A stretch of 64,000 nt of DNA. It comes from Ralstonia sp. 25mfcol4.1 (lineage in GTDB: Bacteria; Pseudomonadota; Gammaproteobacteria; Burkholderiales; Burkholderiaceae). The stretch spans positions 310,001-374,000 of the forward strand of contig NZ_FNJO01000004.1 in the NCBI RefSeq assembly GCF_900104095.1, written 5' to 3'. Below, one piece after another: positions 53,794 to 63,377 of the stretch. The notes beneath the pieces were generated by a model, which was not told the DNA's origin, searched no databases, and worked only from the letters and a program-made list of their open reading frames with translations. Every line of letters starts with the position of its first letter. The stretch's first letter is position 1. The position numbers and the translations under genes are program-made.

Positions 53794-56634
53794 TCACGCC
53801 GCGTCGGCAAACCCTTTTCCGCCCAGCAGAATCTGGCGCAGCGCATCGAGCCCCACGGGCTGGCAGAACAGGAAGCCCTGCACCGCATCGCAGCCTTCGC
53901 CGCGCAGGAATTCGAACTGCGCCTTCGACTCGACGCCCTCCGCCACCACCTGCAGGTGCAGCTGATGGCCTAGCGCGATGATTGCGGCAGCCACGGCGCG
54001 GTCGTGCCCCGGCATGGCCAGGTCATCGACAAAGGACTTGTCGATCTTCAGCTTGCTGATCGGCAGGCGCGTCAGGTAGCCCAGGCCCGAATAGCCGGTG
54101 CCGAAGTCGTCGATCGACACGCCCACGCCAAGCTGCCGCACGCGGCGGAACGTCTCGATCGTCTTTTCGCCACCGTCCACCAGGATGCCTTCTGTGACCT
54201 CGATCGTCAGGCTGGCCGCCGGCAGATCGGCGGCTTGCAGGCACTGCGCCACGGTTTCCTGGAAATTTGCCTGCCGCAGTTGCAGCGGCGAGATGTTGAC
54301 GGCCACGTCGATGTCGAGCCCCAGCTCTTGCCGCAGGGACTGGATCTCGCGGCAGGCCGTGGCCAGCGTCCACGCGCCCAGCGCGCCGATCAGGCCGCAC
54401 TGCTCGGCAACGGGGATGAACTCGGCGGGGCGCATCGGTCCGCGCTCGGGCGTTTCCCAGGCGATCAGGGCTTCCACGCCTACCACGGCGAGGGTGGCGA
54501 CATCGACGATCGGCTGGTAGCGAAGCCGGAACTCCTGCTCGGCCAGCGCACGGCGCAGCAGCGCCTCGATCGTGAAGCGGGCCAGCGATGCCTGCGCCAT
54601 CTCCGTGGCAAACCGGCGCAATTGGGCGCGGCCATCCTGCTTGGCGGCGTACATCGCCGAATCGGCCGATTTCATCAGGTTGGTCAGCGTATCGCCATCG
54701 TCCGGATAGACGGCCATGCCCAGCGACGGCGTCACGCGCAGCGACTGCCCCGCGATCTGCAGGTCTTCGGACACCCGCGCCAGGATCTTGGCCGCCGCCA
54801 GTTCGGCTTCGCTGTCATGACGCAGGCCGCCCAGCACCACGGCGAACTCGTCCCCACCCATGCGGGCCACCACGTCACGCGGACGCACCGCGCCGCGGAT
54901 GCGGTCGGCGATGGTGCGCAGCACGTCGTCGCCCACCGGATGCCCCAGCGTTTCGTTGATGTGCTTGAAATGGTCCAGGTCCAGCAGCAACAGGGCCACG
55001 CGATGGCCATGGCGGCGTGCGTCGGCCAGCACCGTTTCGGTACGTGCGTTCAGCTCGGTGCGATTGGGCAGACCGGTCAGCGCATCGTGCTGGGCCAGAT
55101 GCCGGATGTATTCGTCCACGCGCCGGCGTTCGGTCAGGTCGTGGGCGATCACCAGGAAACCGCCTTCGGTGCTGCCGTCGGCCAGCGCCGTCACCGTCAG
55201 ATGCACGGGCAACCGCGATCCACCCTTGCGCAGGTATGTCCAGTCACGCCCATCGGTCACGCCCAGCCGGGCCTTGGCCACCAGCGCTGGCAGCCCCGGC
55301 TCGACCGTTTCGCCGATCTCGCCCGACAGCTCGCGCGCGTGCGCGGCCACCTCGTCGGCGTCGTGCAGGCTGGCGTAGGGCATGCGGCCGACGAGTTCGG
55401 TCTCGGCGTACCAGAGCATGCGCTGCCCGGCACGGTTGATGCCCGTGATCATGCCGTACGCATCGAACGTGATGACGCAGAACGGCGCGTGGTCCATCAG
55501 CCGCGCGTAGCGCAGGCTGGCGGTGGCCGCGCTCTGTTCGGCGCGGGCCAGGCTTTCTCGCAGGCCGGCGGCCACCGCGCTGCCCGCCTGTCCGGCCAGC
55601 GAGGCCTGCCGGCGGGCATCGCGCCGTTCCCGTGCCAGCCGGAATGCCAGCCATGCCATCAGCCAGGTGGCCAGCGCGCCCAGCGCCAGCACGCGCACGC
55701 CATAGCGGCCGGCGTGCGTGGCCTCGAAGCCGGGCCGCGTGGCGGCGCGCAGCGTCCAGGTGCGGCCGCCGAATTCGATCTGGCGGTCGGCCTCGATCAT
55801 CGGCTTGCGGTGATCGTCGCGGCGTTCGGCCTCGGGCATGCCGCCGGACAGCAAGGCGCCGGCGGCCGAAGGCCCTTCGAACAGCGTCAGCACCAGATCC
55901 CCCGACACGCCGCCGCTCACGCCGCGCATCAGGTCGCCAAGCCGCAGCGAGACATACACCACGCCGGACAGCGCATCGCGCCGCTCGGCGGCGGTGGCTG
56001 ACGGTACCCCGGCCGGGAACACCGGCGCATAGAGCAACGCACCGCGCTGCGGCGCCTGCGCTTCCACCTCGCGGATCAGGGCCAGGCCTTCGGTCAGCCT
56101 GGGCTGGCCGCTGTCGCGCGCCGCTTCGAGCGCCGCGCGGCGCACCGGATCGCTGAGCAGGTCAAAGCCCAGCGCCCTGGCGTTGCGGCCGCTGGGTGGC
56201 TCATTGAAGAGAATCGGGGCGTACTGCGCCCGCTCGCCCGGCGGATAGACCTCGAAGTCGCTCACGCCATCGGCATGGGCGCCGGCCACGACGCCGGCCA
56301 GTTGTGCCTGTGGCACGAGCGGTGCATAGCCGATCGACTGCGTGCCCGGCGGCAGTTCGTCAAGTTGTGCCGAATACAGGTAGTTGCGCCACTGCGCCCG
56401 CGTGGTATTTCCATTGGCCGCCATCAGGGCGGCGGCCCCGCGCAGCAGGCGTTCGTTTTCCTGCAGGCGGTCGGTCAGCGCATCGGCGGTGCGGCCCAGC
56501 ATGGCGCCCACATCCTGTTCGGCGACCCGGCGCTCCAGGCCGGTGGCCAGGCGCCAGGCGCCCGCCGTCAGCAGCGCCCCCCCTGCGGTAACCAGCAGCG
56601 AGAGCACGACAGGAGACAGCAGGCGCGATTTCAT
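53794..56634 (-). CDS. bifunctional c-di-GMP protein with CHASE, PAS, GGDEF and EAL domains
   Basis: A 946-residue inner-membrane protein. Helices at about 8-30 and 314-333 enclose a periplasmic CHASE domain (about 60-300, with GFDLLSDPVRRAALEAARDS and GVVYVSLRLGDLMRG). A PAS domain follows (about 375-500), then GGDEF (RMGGDEFAVV, 593-597) with an intact I-site RxxD (584-587), then EAL (EALIAW at 721, DDFGTGYSGLGYLTRLPISK and KIDKSFVDD). All key residues seem intact, so it could both make and break c-di-GMP. The ATG at 56634 starts the first helix; longer upstream frames are not coding. It is divergent from another GGDEF protein. Confidence 0.92.
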   Translation of the reverse strand: MKSRLLSPVVLSLLVTAGGALLTAGAWRLATGLERRVAEQDVGAMLGRTADALTDRLQENERLLRGAAALMAANGNTTRAQWRNYLYSAQLDELPPGTQSIGYAPLVPQAQLAGVVAGAHADGVSDFEVYPPGERAQYAPILFNEPPSGRNARALGFDLLSDPVRRAALEAARDSGQPRLTEGLALIREVEAQAPQRGALLYAPVFPAGVPSATAAERRDALSGVVYVSLRLGDLMRGVSGGVSGDLVLTLFEGPSAAGALLSGGMPEAERRDDHRKPMIEADRQIEFGGRTWTLRAATRPGFEATHAGRYGVRVLALGALATWLMAWLAFRLARERRDARRQASLAGQAGSAVAAGLRESLARAEQSAATASLRYARLMDHAPFCVITFDAYGMITGINRAGQRMLWYAETELVGRMPYASLHDADEVAAHARELSGEIGETVEPGLPALVAKARLGVTDGRDWTYLRKGGSRLPVHLTVTALADGSTEGGFLVIAHDLTERRRVDEYIRHLAQHDALTGLPNRTELNARTETVLADARRHGHRVALLLLDLDHFKHINETLGHPVGDDVLRTIADRIRGAVRPRDVVARMGGDEFAVVLGGLRHDSEAELAAAKILARVSEDLQIAGQSLRVTPSLGMAVYPDDGDTLTNLMKSADSAMYAAKQDGRAQLRRFATEMAQASLARFTIEALLRRALAEQEFRLRYQPIVDVATLAVVGVEALIAWETPERGPMRPAEFIPVAEQCGLIGALGAWTLATACREIQSLRQELGLDIDVAVNISPLQLRQANFQETVAQCLQAADLPAASLTIEVTEGILVDGGEKTIETFRRVRQLGVGVSIDDFGTGYSGLGYLTRLPISKLKIDKSFVDDLAMPGHDRAVAAAIIALGHQLHLQVVAEGVESKAQFEFLRGEGCDAVQGFLFCQPVGLDALRQILLGGKGFADAA

Positions 56635-56999
56635 GAATGGGATGGGGCGGAACAAAATCGGGCGGCGATTCAGGTGTCGCCCGGCATGCCGAGCCCGGGC
56701 ATACATTACGTAACATTGGTTCGCCGCACTATAACCTGCCCACTTGCGCCCGCACAGTGGCGCCACGCACACATGCGCGCGGGCCGCGCCGGGCAGGACC
56801 ACGTGCCCTGTCACGCGATTGTCAAACCCCGGATTGCCCGGGCTGACCCAAACGGGTGTGCCGTGATACCGTTCGGCTGCCTTGTCGCACCCTTGCACTC
56901 GCTGTACAGCGCGACGAAAGGCCTTTCGGACGCCGTGACCCTTGAGCCGCCCTGACCTCTGACATCCCGCATTGCCGTGCCGGCGTCGTATTTGGACCC
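56635..56999. other. intergenic region between divergent c-di-GMP genes
   Basis: These 365 bases hold the promoters for both genes. No gene is recognised. TTGTCAAACC near 56819 and an AT-richer patch around 56703-56732 are the only visible promoter-like parts. Confidence 0.35.
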
Positions 57000-58988
57000 A
57001 TGCCCCGATTTTTGCCATCGCTCAAGGCGCGCATTGCGCTGATCACCACGGTGCTCGCCGCCGTGCTGGGCAGCGGCATCGTGCTCGGTTCGCTCTATTA
57101 CGCGCACCGCGACCTCGAGGAAGTGCTGCAGAACCAGCAGGACTCGATCGTCAAGCTGTCGGTCGACCAGCTCGACACGGCCATGGAAGACCGCATCGTG
57201 ATGCTGACGCACCTGGCGCCGCAGTTGAGCGCGCCGCTGGCGGCCGCGCAAGGCATGTCGCCCGAGGCGCTACGCGACCGGGTCAAGGAAGTGGTGACGC
57301 GCACGGTGCCGGTGCCCGAGGCATTCGATTCCGTGCTGGTGGCCGACGCCAGCGGCACCCTGATCAACATGGGCGGGGCCGCCCCGGCCGACATCAGCGA
57401 CCGCACCTACTTTCGCGAAACCGCCCGTACCCGCAACGTGGTCGTCGCCGCCCCGTTGCGGGCGCGTATCGACGGCTCGATGGGCGCGCTGCTGGCGGTG
57501 CCGATCCTGTCGCCATCGGGCGCGTTCCTGGGTCTGGTGGCTGGCTGGCTCAACCTCGGGCATCCGAATTTTCTGGTGGAAATCGGCCATAGCCGGCTGG
57601 GGATCACAGGCTTCTACTGCCTGGTGTCGGCCGGCGCGGCACCGGTGTACATCGAACATCCCGACCCTGCCCAGGCCCACCAGCCCGCCAGCGCCGCGGG
57701 CGACACCTGCGGTGTCGACGATAATGCCGCGCCACTGGAATTCCTGACGCCCACACGCCCTGTGATCGCCCGGCGGCTGATGGCCACCACCGGCTGGGAG
57801 CTGGTGGCCGTGCTGCCCGCGCACGAGGCCTACACACCGCTGCGGCAGTTGCAGCGGCGCTTCCTGATGATGTCGGGCATCGTGCTGGCCGTGGTGGCCC
57901 TGCTGATCTGGCTGGCGGTGCGCCGGCTGCTGACGCCGTTGTCGCGGCTGCACCAGGTGGTGCGCGACAGCGCCAGCGACGTGGACGCCTTCGAGCGGCT
58001 GCCGCAGCGGCCCCAGCGTGACGAGATCGGCGACGTCACGCGTGCCTTTATCGGCCTGATGCGCGACGTGCGGCAGCGCGGGCAGCAGCTGGCGCGCAGC
58101 GAACGCCGGTTGCGCGCCGTGACCGATACCCTGCCCGCGCTGCTGGCGTTCATCGACAACGACGAGCGCTACGTCTTCAACAACGCGGCCTATGAAAGTG
58201 CGTTCGGCCTGTCTGTCGAGCAGATCCGCGGCATGACCGTGCGCGAACTGCTGGGCGAGGAACGCTACCTGCGCGCCCGCCCGTACCTGCAGCAGGCGCT
58301 GGCGGGCAGCGTGGTCAGTTTCGAGGGCGAATACGAATTCCCACGCCATCACTGGATGGAAACCACCTATCGGCCGGAATGGAGCGAGGACGGCCAGCAG
58401 GTGGTGGGCGTGCATATCCACGTGCTGGACATCACGCAGCGCAAGCTGGAAAACCAGCGGCTGTCCCATCTGTCGCGCACCGACCACCTGACCCAGCTGC
58501 AGAATCGCAGCGCGTTCGAGGCGCATCTGCGCGACGCCATGGCGCTCGCCCGGGCCGAGGATCGCCTGATGGCGCTGCTTTACCTGGACATGGACCGCTT
58601 CAAGGCCGTGAACGACATCCACGGCCATGCCACCGGCGACCTGCTGCTGCAATCATTTGCGTTGCGGCTGCGCCGCTGCGCGCGCAGCCAGGACCACGTT
58701 GCCCGGCTGGGCGGCGACGAATTCGCGGTGATCCTGGCGGACATCGAATCCCCGTTGACAGCGCGGCGCGTGGCCGAGGCCATCCTGGAATCGGTGGGCC
58801 GGCAGTTCTATTTCGATGGGGTCGTGACCGATGTGGACGTCAGCATCGGCGTGGCCCTGTACCGGGGTGCGCCGCTCAGCGAGGAGGCGCTGATGCGCAC
58901 GGCCGACGTGCTGCTGTATCGCGCCAAGGCGCTTGGCCGGGGCCGCTATGAAATCGGCCCCACGGAGCTGCTGCAGATGGAAGCGTGA
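57000..58988 (+). CDS. diguanylate cyclase with Cache, HAMP, PAS and GGDEF domains
   Basis: A 662-residue inner-membrane protein predicted to make c-di-GMP. Helices at about 13-34 and 287-308 enclose a large periplasmic double-Cache sensor (DRTYFRETARTRNVVVAAPL, GALLAVPILSPSGAFLGLVA). HAMP (about 308-360), PAS (about 370-480, with AFIDNDERYVFNNAAYESAF) and GGDEF (571-575 in RLGGDEFAVIL) follow, with I-site RxxD five residues upstream. No EAL domain. It lies divergent from the GGDEF-EAL protein, as a possible balanced pair. Confidence 0.92.
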   Translation: MPRFLPSLKARIALITTVLAAVLGSGIVLGSLYYAHRDLEEVLQNQQDSIVKLSVDQLDTAMEDRIVMLTHLAPQLSAPLAAAQGMSPEALRDRVKEVVTRTVPVPEAFDSVLVADASGTLINMGGAAPADISDRTYFRETARTRNVVVAAPLRARIDGSMGALLAVPILSPSGAFLGLVAGWLNLGHPNFLVEIGHSRLGITGFYCLVSAGAAPVYIEHPDPAQAHQPASAAGDTCGVDDNAAPLEFLTPTRPVIARRLMATTGWELVAVLPAHEAYTPLRQLQRRFLMMSGIVLAVVALLIWLAVRRLLTPLSRLHQVVRDSASDVDAFERLPQRPQRDEIGDVTRAFIGLMRDVRQRGQQLARSERRLRAVTDTLPALLAFIDNDERYVFNNAAYESAFGLSVEQIRGMTVRELLGEERYLRARPYLQQALAGSVVSFEGEYEFPRHHWMETTYRPEWSEDGQQVVGVHIHVLDITQRKLENQRLSHLSRTDHLTQLQNRSAFEAHLRDAMALARAEDRLMALLYLDMDRFKAVNDIHGHATGDLLLQSFALRLRRCARSQDHVARLGGDEFAVILADIESPLTARRVAEAILESVGRQFYFDGVVTDVDVSIGVALYRGAPLSEEALMRTADVLLYRAKALGRGRYEIGPTELLQMEA

Positions 58989-59061
58989 CTGGCTGGCCGG
59001 CCGCCCAGGCAAGTGACGACTTTCGGCGCTGAAAGCCGCCCCTGTGGCCGCCAGCGCTTGG

Positions 59062-59433
59062 TCAGTGTTTGGTCGATTCGTCGGAAGCGTCCGATGCCAG
59101 CGGTGCGTCGGCGTCGAACGGCACGTGGCGGCCGTCCGCCGACTGGTAACCGAGCTTGGCGTTTTCGCCCATCATCCGCTCGTAGGCCAGCATGGCTTCG
59201 GCCACCGCCTTCGATTCGCCCTTGAACACCACCACGTCGTTGCCGCAGTTCGGGCACTGTCCGCCGAACACCGCGTCGATGCCGTGCAGGCCCGGTGCGG
59301 GAATGGCATCGAAATTCGTGAATGCGGTCTTGCAAGATCCGCAGACCAGTTGCGCAGGCCGCAGCGCGTCGATGCGTGCCCGTGCCTGTTGTGCCCGTTC
59401 CTCGGGCGTACCCCGCCGTTTTGCGTCACCCAT
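59062..59433 (-). CDS. small zinc-ribbon protein
   Basis: A 123-residue cytosolic protein starting MGDAKRRGTPEERAQQARAR. Two CxxC pairs (LVCGSCKTAF and GQCPNCGNDV) form a likely zinc ribbon, followed by a helical part (SKAVAEAMLAYERMMGENAK) and an acidic tail. The MGDAKRR start is common in related Burkholderiales proteins of unknown role. It is convergent with the diguanylate cyclase gene. Confidence 0.75.
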   Translation of the reverse strand: MGDAKRRGTPEERAQQARARIDALRPAQLVCGSCKTAFTNFDAIPAPGLHGIDAVFGGQCPNCGNDVVVFKGESKAVAEAMLAYERMMGENAKLGYQSADGRHVPFDADAPLASDASDESTKH

Positions 59434-59675
59434 GATGCTGTCCTTTCCACTGGCGGATTGTGTCAATCACTGCCTTCTGCGCGCTTCGTCGGTCATCCGC
59501 CATTTGCATGGCCGACCATGAACGTCACAGAAACAATGCAGTGGCGGCCATTGTAGAACAGTCCGGCGAGGGGGCCATGAACGGGCGTGCCAGCCCGGCG
59601 GGCCGGCATGGTCGCGGTACGCCTGCTATTGTGAATAACGGTTGCCTACCCTTTACCCCCCTTAGGAGGACACCG

Positions 59676-60026
59676 ATGATTCGACCCAACGTGAAGGAAA
59701 ACTTCAACCGTTACGCCGACTGCATCGCCGCGTGCAATGCCGCCGCAGCGGCCTGCCTCAAATGCGCCGCCGCGTGCCTGGAAGAGCCCGACACGAAGAA
59801 AATGACCCGCTGCATCGCCCTGGACATGGATTGCGCAGGCATTGCCAACCTGGCCGCGTCATACATGCTGCGCAACAGCGAATTCGCGCCACTGGTGTGC
59901 GAAGACTGCGCCGAAGTGTGCAAGTGGTGCGCCGAGGAATGCGAGCGCCACGACCACTGGCACTGCCAGGAATGTGCCAAGGCGTGTGCCGCCTGCATGG
60001 AAATGTGCCTGAAGATGACCGCCTGA
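59676..60026 (+). CDS. cysteine-rich four-helix copper-storage-type protein (Csp3/DUF326)
   Basis: A 116-residue protein with 17 cysteines arranged as CxxxC along helices: CIAACNAAAAACLKCAAAC, CAGIANLAASYMLR, VCEDCAEVCKWCAEEC and HCQECAKACAACMEMC. This matches the DUF326/Csp3 family, which store Cu(I) ions inside a four-helix bundle in the cytosol. There is no signal peptide, so it is the cytosolic type. AGGAGG precedes the ATG at 59676; longer upstream starts add non-family sequence. No copper-efflux genes are adjacent. Confidence 0.9.
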   Translation: MIRPNVKENFNRYADCIAACNAAAAACLKCAAACLEEPDTKKMTRCIALDMDCAGIANLAASYMLRNSEFAPLVCEDCAEVCKWCAEECERHDHWHCQECAKACAACMEMCLKMTA

Positions 60027-60218
60027 CCCCGTCGCCCGCGTTGATCGCACGTAAATCGTTACGCTAGATCGACGCGGGCATTTCGCCAGGCAACCGCCGC
60101 CGGCCGCGCTCGCAAGCACACGCCGGCGGCAGGGCTATGCGGCGCATATGCCACCGGACGGCTATCCTCTAGGTCTGCCCAGGTTCAGCTGTGATCTCTT
60201 TCCTGAAGGAGTCAGTCC

Positions 60219-61622
60219 ATGTCCGACAAGTCCACCGCCACCCGCATCGAGAAAGACAGCCTCGGAGACGTTGCCGTCCCCGCCGATCATCTCTGGGGTG
60301 CGCAGACCGAAAGGTCACGTCAGAATTTCCGTATCGGCAGCGAAAAGATGCCGCCCTCGCTGATCGAGGCATTCGCGGTCCTGAAGCTGTGCGCCGCGCG
60401 CGCCAACCGCGAACTGGGCGTACTGAAGCCCGAGGTGGCCGACGCCATCGAAAAGGCCGCCGAGGAAGTGATCGCCGGAAAATGGCCCAACGAATTCCCG
60501 CTGGTGGTCTGGCAGACCGGCTCCGGCACGCAGACCAACATGAACCTCAACGAGGTCATCTCGAATCGCGCCATCCAGATGCTGGGCGGCGAGGTCGGCA
60601 GCAAGAAGCCGGTGCATCCGAACGACCACGTCAACGCCAGCCAGTCGTCGAACGACAGTTTTCCGACGGCGATGCATATCGCCGCCACGCGTGCCATCCA
60701 GCAGACACTGTTGCCTTCGCTGGAGAAACTGCAACAGACCTTCGCAAAGAAGGTGGAAGCCTTCTCCGATATCGTCAAGGTCGGCCGCACCCATCTGCAG
60801 GATGCGGTGCCGCTGACGCTGGGCCAGGAATTTTCCGGCTACATGACGCAGGTGGCCGATGCCCAGTCGCGCCTGCAGCAGGCCATGCTGCGGGCGATGC
60901 CGGTGCCGCAGGGCGGCACGGCCGTAGGGACGGGCCTGAATGCGCCACAGGGCTTCGCCGCCGCGTTCGCGCGCGCGCTGGCCGGCTACACCGGCCTGCC
61001 GTTCGAACCGGCGCCCAACCGCTATGCGCTGCAGGCCGCGCACGATGCGCTGGCCGACCTGTCGGGCGCGCTCAACACCACCGCGTCGTCGTTCCTGAAA
61101 ATCGCTCGCGACTTCATGCTGCTGGGCTCGGGCCCGCGCGCGGGATTTGCCGAGTTGCAGTTGCCGGCCAACGAGCCCGGTTCGTCGATCATGCCCGGCA
61201 AGGTCAATCCGACCCAGGCCGAGGCGCTGGCCATGGTCTGCTGCCGCGTGATCGGCAACCACACCACGGTGACGCTGGCCAACAGCCTGGGCACGCTGGA
61301 GCTGAACGCGTACAAGCCGGTCATCATCTACAGCCTGTTGCAGTCTGTGACATTGCTGGCCGATGCGGCCGCCAGCTTCGCCGAACACATGGTGGAAGGC
61401 GTGGAGCCCGACCGTGCCCGCATCCAGGAACTGCTGGAACGGTCGCTGATGTCGGTGACGGCGCTGAACCCGTATATCGGTTACGACAAGGCGGCCGAGA
61501 TCGCCAAGCTGGCGGTCAAGAAAAACCTGTCGCTGCGTGAAGCGGCCATCGATTCCGGCCACGTTACCAACGAGCAGTTCGACCAGTGGATCGACTTCAA
61601 GGCACTGACCAGAGAAGTCTGA
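60219..61622 (+). CDS. fumC: fumarate hydratase class II
   Basis: A 467-residue iron-independent fumarase of the TCA cycle. Signatures are GDVAVPADHLWGAQTERSRQ, TGSGTQTNMNLNEVISNRAI, NDHVNASQSSNDSFPTAMHI, KVGRTHLQDAVPLTLGQE and the catalytic-loop GSSIMPGKVNPTQAEA. GAAGGAG precedes the ATG. The length equals E. coli FumC. It may replace iron-sulfur fumarase under iron limitation or oxidative stress; regulation is not visible. Confidence 0.97.
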   Translation: MSDKSTATRIEKDSLGDVAVPADHLWGAQTERSRQNFRIGSEKMPPSLIEAFAVLKLCAARANRELGVLKPEVADAIEKAAEEVIAGKWPNEFPLVVWQTGSGTQTNMNLNEVISNRAIQMLGGEVGSKKPVHPNDHVNASQSSNDSFPTAMHIAATRAIQQTLLPSLEKLQQTFAKKVEAFSDIVKVGRTHLQDAVPLTLGQEFSGYMTQVADAQSRLQQAMLRAMPVPQGGTAVGTGLNAPQGFAAAFARALAGYTGLPFEPAPNRYALQAAHDALADLSGALNTTASSFLKIARDFMLLGSGPRAGFAELQLPANEPGSSIMPGKVNPTQAEALAMVCCRVIGNHTTVTLANSLGTLELNAYKPVIIYSLLQSVTLLADAAASFAEHMVEGVEPDRARIQELLERSLMSVTALNPYIGYDKAAEIAKLAVKKNLSLREAAIDSGHVTNEQFDQWIDFKALTREV

Positions 61623-61724
61623 CGCCGATGCCACACGGCAAAGCGGAACGGCCGGCGGCGTAGCGCGGTCTATGCGAAACCCAGGCCGCGCGGCGCGACG
61701 CCGCGCGCAACTCAAGAATCTGCC

Positions 61725-63377
61725 ATGTTCCGCTTTCGCCTTTCTATCGCCTTTGCCCTGCTCGTGGCGCTGGTCTGCATCCAGGCCGGCTTTGTCTACT
61801 GGGGCGCCAATCGCGTCAACGACTACGCGCAGCACAGCCGGCTGGCCAGCGACATCCTGTCCGAACTGCTGGACCTGTCCGCCAACAAGCAGCGGCTGCG
61901 CGTGTGGGCATCGCAGCGGCTGATGAATGCCGATGCCGCGCCCGAGGTGCGTGACCGCGTGCTGGACACCATGAAACGCGGGGCCGCCCGGCTGCAGGAA
62001 CTTGCGCAGCGCGACATCGTGCTATGGAACGAGATCTCCGCGCTCGACGGCGTACCGATCCCGCCCGAAGTCAACGCGCTGGCCAGCATGACCGACCTGC
62101 TCGGCGACAACATCGTCGCCGTGGAAAAGCGGCTGGTGGCCCTGCAGCCTTTGCCGCGCGACGCCGACTTCGCCGGGGTATGGCGGGAGCTGAACGACGT
62201 CTTCGACAAGGCGCGCGGCCGCGATTTAAGAGAATTGCTATATGGCGCGATTGATCGTCAGCGCGCCGCCGTGCCGCTGGCGCGGGCTGCCACCGAGCGT
62301 GGCCTGGACCGCGTGCGCGCCCAGGCCTTCGGCATGGCCGCGGTTACGCTGCTGGCCGCCATCGTGCTGGCCTGGCAACTGGGGCGCAGGCTAAAGCGCC
62401 CACTGGACCAGTTGCTGGAAGGCGTGGGCGCGCTGCGGGCCGGCGCGCTCGACTACCGGCTGCCGATTCGTTCGGGCGACGAATTCGAGCATGTGGCGGA
62501 GGGCTTCAATGCCATGGCCGCCGAACTGCAACAGCATCGAAGCGATGCCGACGCCGCACGTCGCCGTCTGGAAGACGCCGTGCAGGCCCGTACGGCCGAA
62601 CTGAGTTCCGCGCACGAAACACTCCAGCGCATCGACCAGCGCCGCCGGCAACTGTTTGCCGACCTCGGGCACGAATTGCGCACGCCGACCACGGCCATCC
62701 GGGGCGAGGCCGAGATCGCGCTACGTGGCGGCGAGAAGCCGGCGCAGGAATATCGCCATGCCTTGCAGCAGATTGTCGGCGCCGCCGAGCAACTGACCGG
62801 GCATATCAACGATCTGCTACTGATTGCCCGTGCCGAAGCTGACCAGCTGGTGATGCAGCCGCAAAGCGTTGCCCTGTTGCCGCTGCTGCAGGACGCCGCG
62901 GACTTTGCCGATGCGCTGGGCGCCGAGCATGACGTGCGCATCGCACTGCAATGTCCCGAAGCGGCCGGCGGCATCACGGTCATGGCCGATGCCGACCGGC
63001 TGCGCCAGGCCATCGTGATCCTGCTGGATAACGCGATCCGCTATTCGCCGCGTGGCAGCACCGTGTATCTGCGCTGTCAGGTGGTGCCGACCGGCGTGCG
63101 TATCGAAGTGGAGGACCATGGCATCGGCATCGATGCCGACGAACTGGCGCTGGTCTTCGAGCGTTTCGTGCGGGGTCGGCGCGCGCGGGCCCATCGCGCC
63201 GACGGCACCGGCATCGGCCTGTCGATCGCGCAGGCCATCGTCCAGGCCCATCACGGCAACCTCACGCTGGCCCAGGTCGACCCGCACGGCACGCGTGCTT
63301 GCATCGACATCCCCGGCGGCCCCCGTCCCGCTGTCACCGCCAACGCCACCGCACGCCATGAACATTCTGGTCATTGA
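61725..63377 (+). CDS. sensor histidine kinase
   Basis: A 550-residue inner-membrane kinase. Helices at about 6-28 and 200-219 enclose a helical periplasmic sensor (about 30-200). HAMP (about 220-275), a coiled linker, dimerisation domain with phospho-accepting His316 in FADLGHELRTPTTAI, and HATPase with N (ILLDNAIRYSPRG), G1 (EDHGIGIDADE) and G2 (GTGIGLSIAQAI) boxes follow. Its stop lies 20 bases inside the next gene, a response regulator. The signal is unknown. Confidence 0.92.
   Translation: MFRFRLSIAFALLVALVCIQAGFVYWGANRVNDYAQHSRLASDILSELLDLSANKQRLRVWASQRLMNADAAPEVRDRVLDTMKRGAARLQELAQRDIVLWNEISALDGVPIPPEVNALASMTDLLGDNIVAVEKRLVALQPLPRDADFAGVWRELNDVFDKARGRDLRELLYGAIDRQRAAVPLARAATERGLDRVRAQAFGMAAVTLLAAIVLAWQLGRRLKRPLDQLLEGVGALRAGALDYRLPIRSGDEFEHVAEGFNAMAAELQQHRSDADAARRRLEDAVQARTAELSSAHETLQRIDQRRRQLFADLGHELRTPTTAIRGEAEIALRGGEKPAQEYRHALQQIVGAAEQLTGHINDLLLIARAEADQLVMQPQSVALLPLLQDAADFADALGAEHDVRIALQCPEAAGGITVMADADRLRQAIVILLDNAIRYSPRGSTVYLRCQVVPTGVRIEVEDHGIGIDADELALVFERFVRGRRARAHRADGTGIGLSIAQAIVQAHHGNLTLAQVDPHGTRACIDIPGGPRPAVTANATARHEHSGH

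Noticed and set aside
54004-56001. Plus-strand frame opposite the GGDEF-EAL gene
   Set aside because: Composition is Arg/His/Gln-rich and the opposite strand carries intact catalytic motifs.
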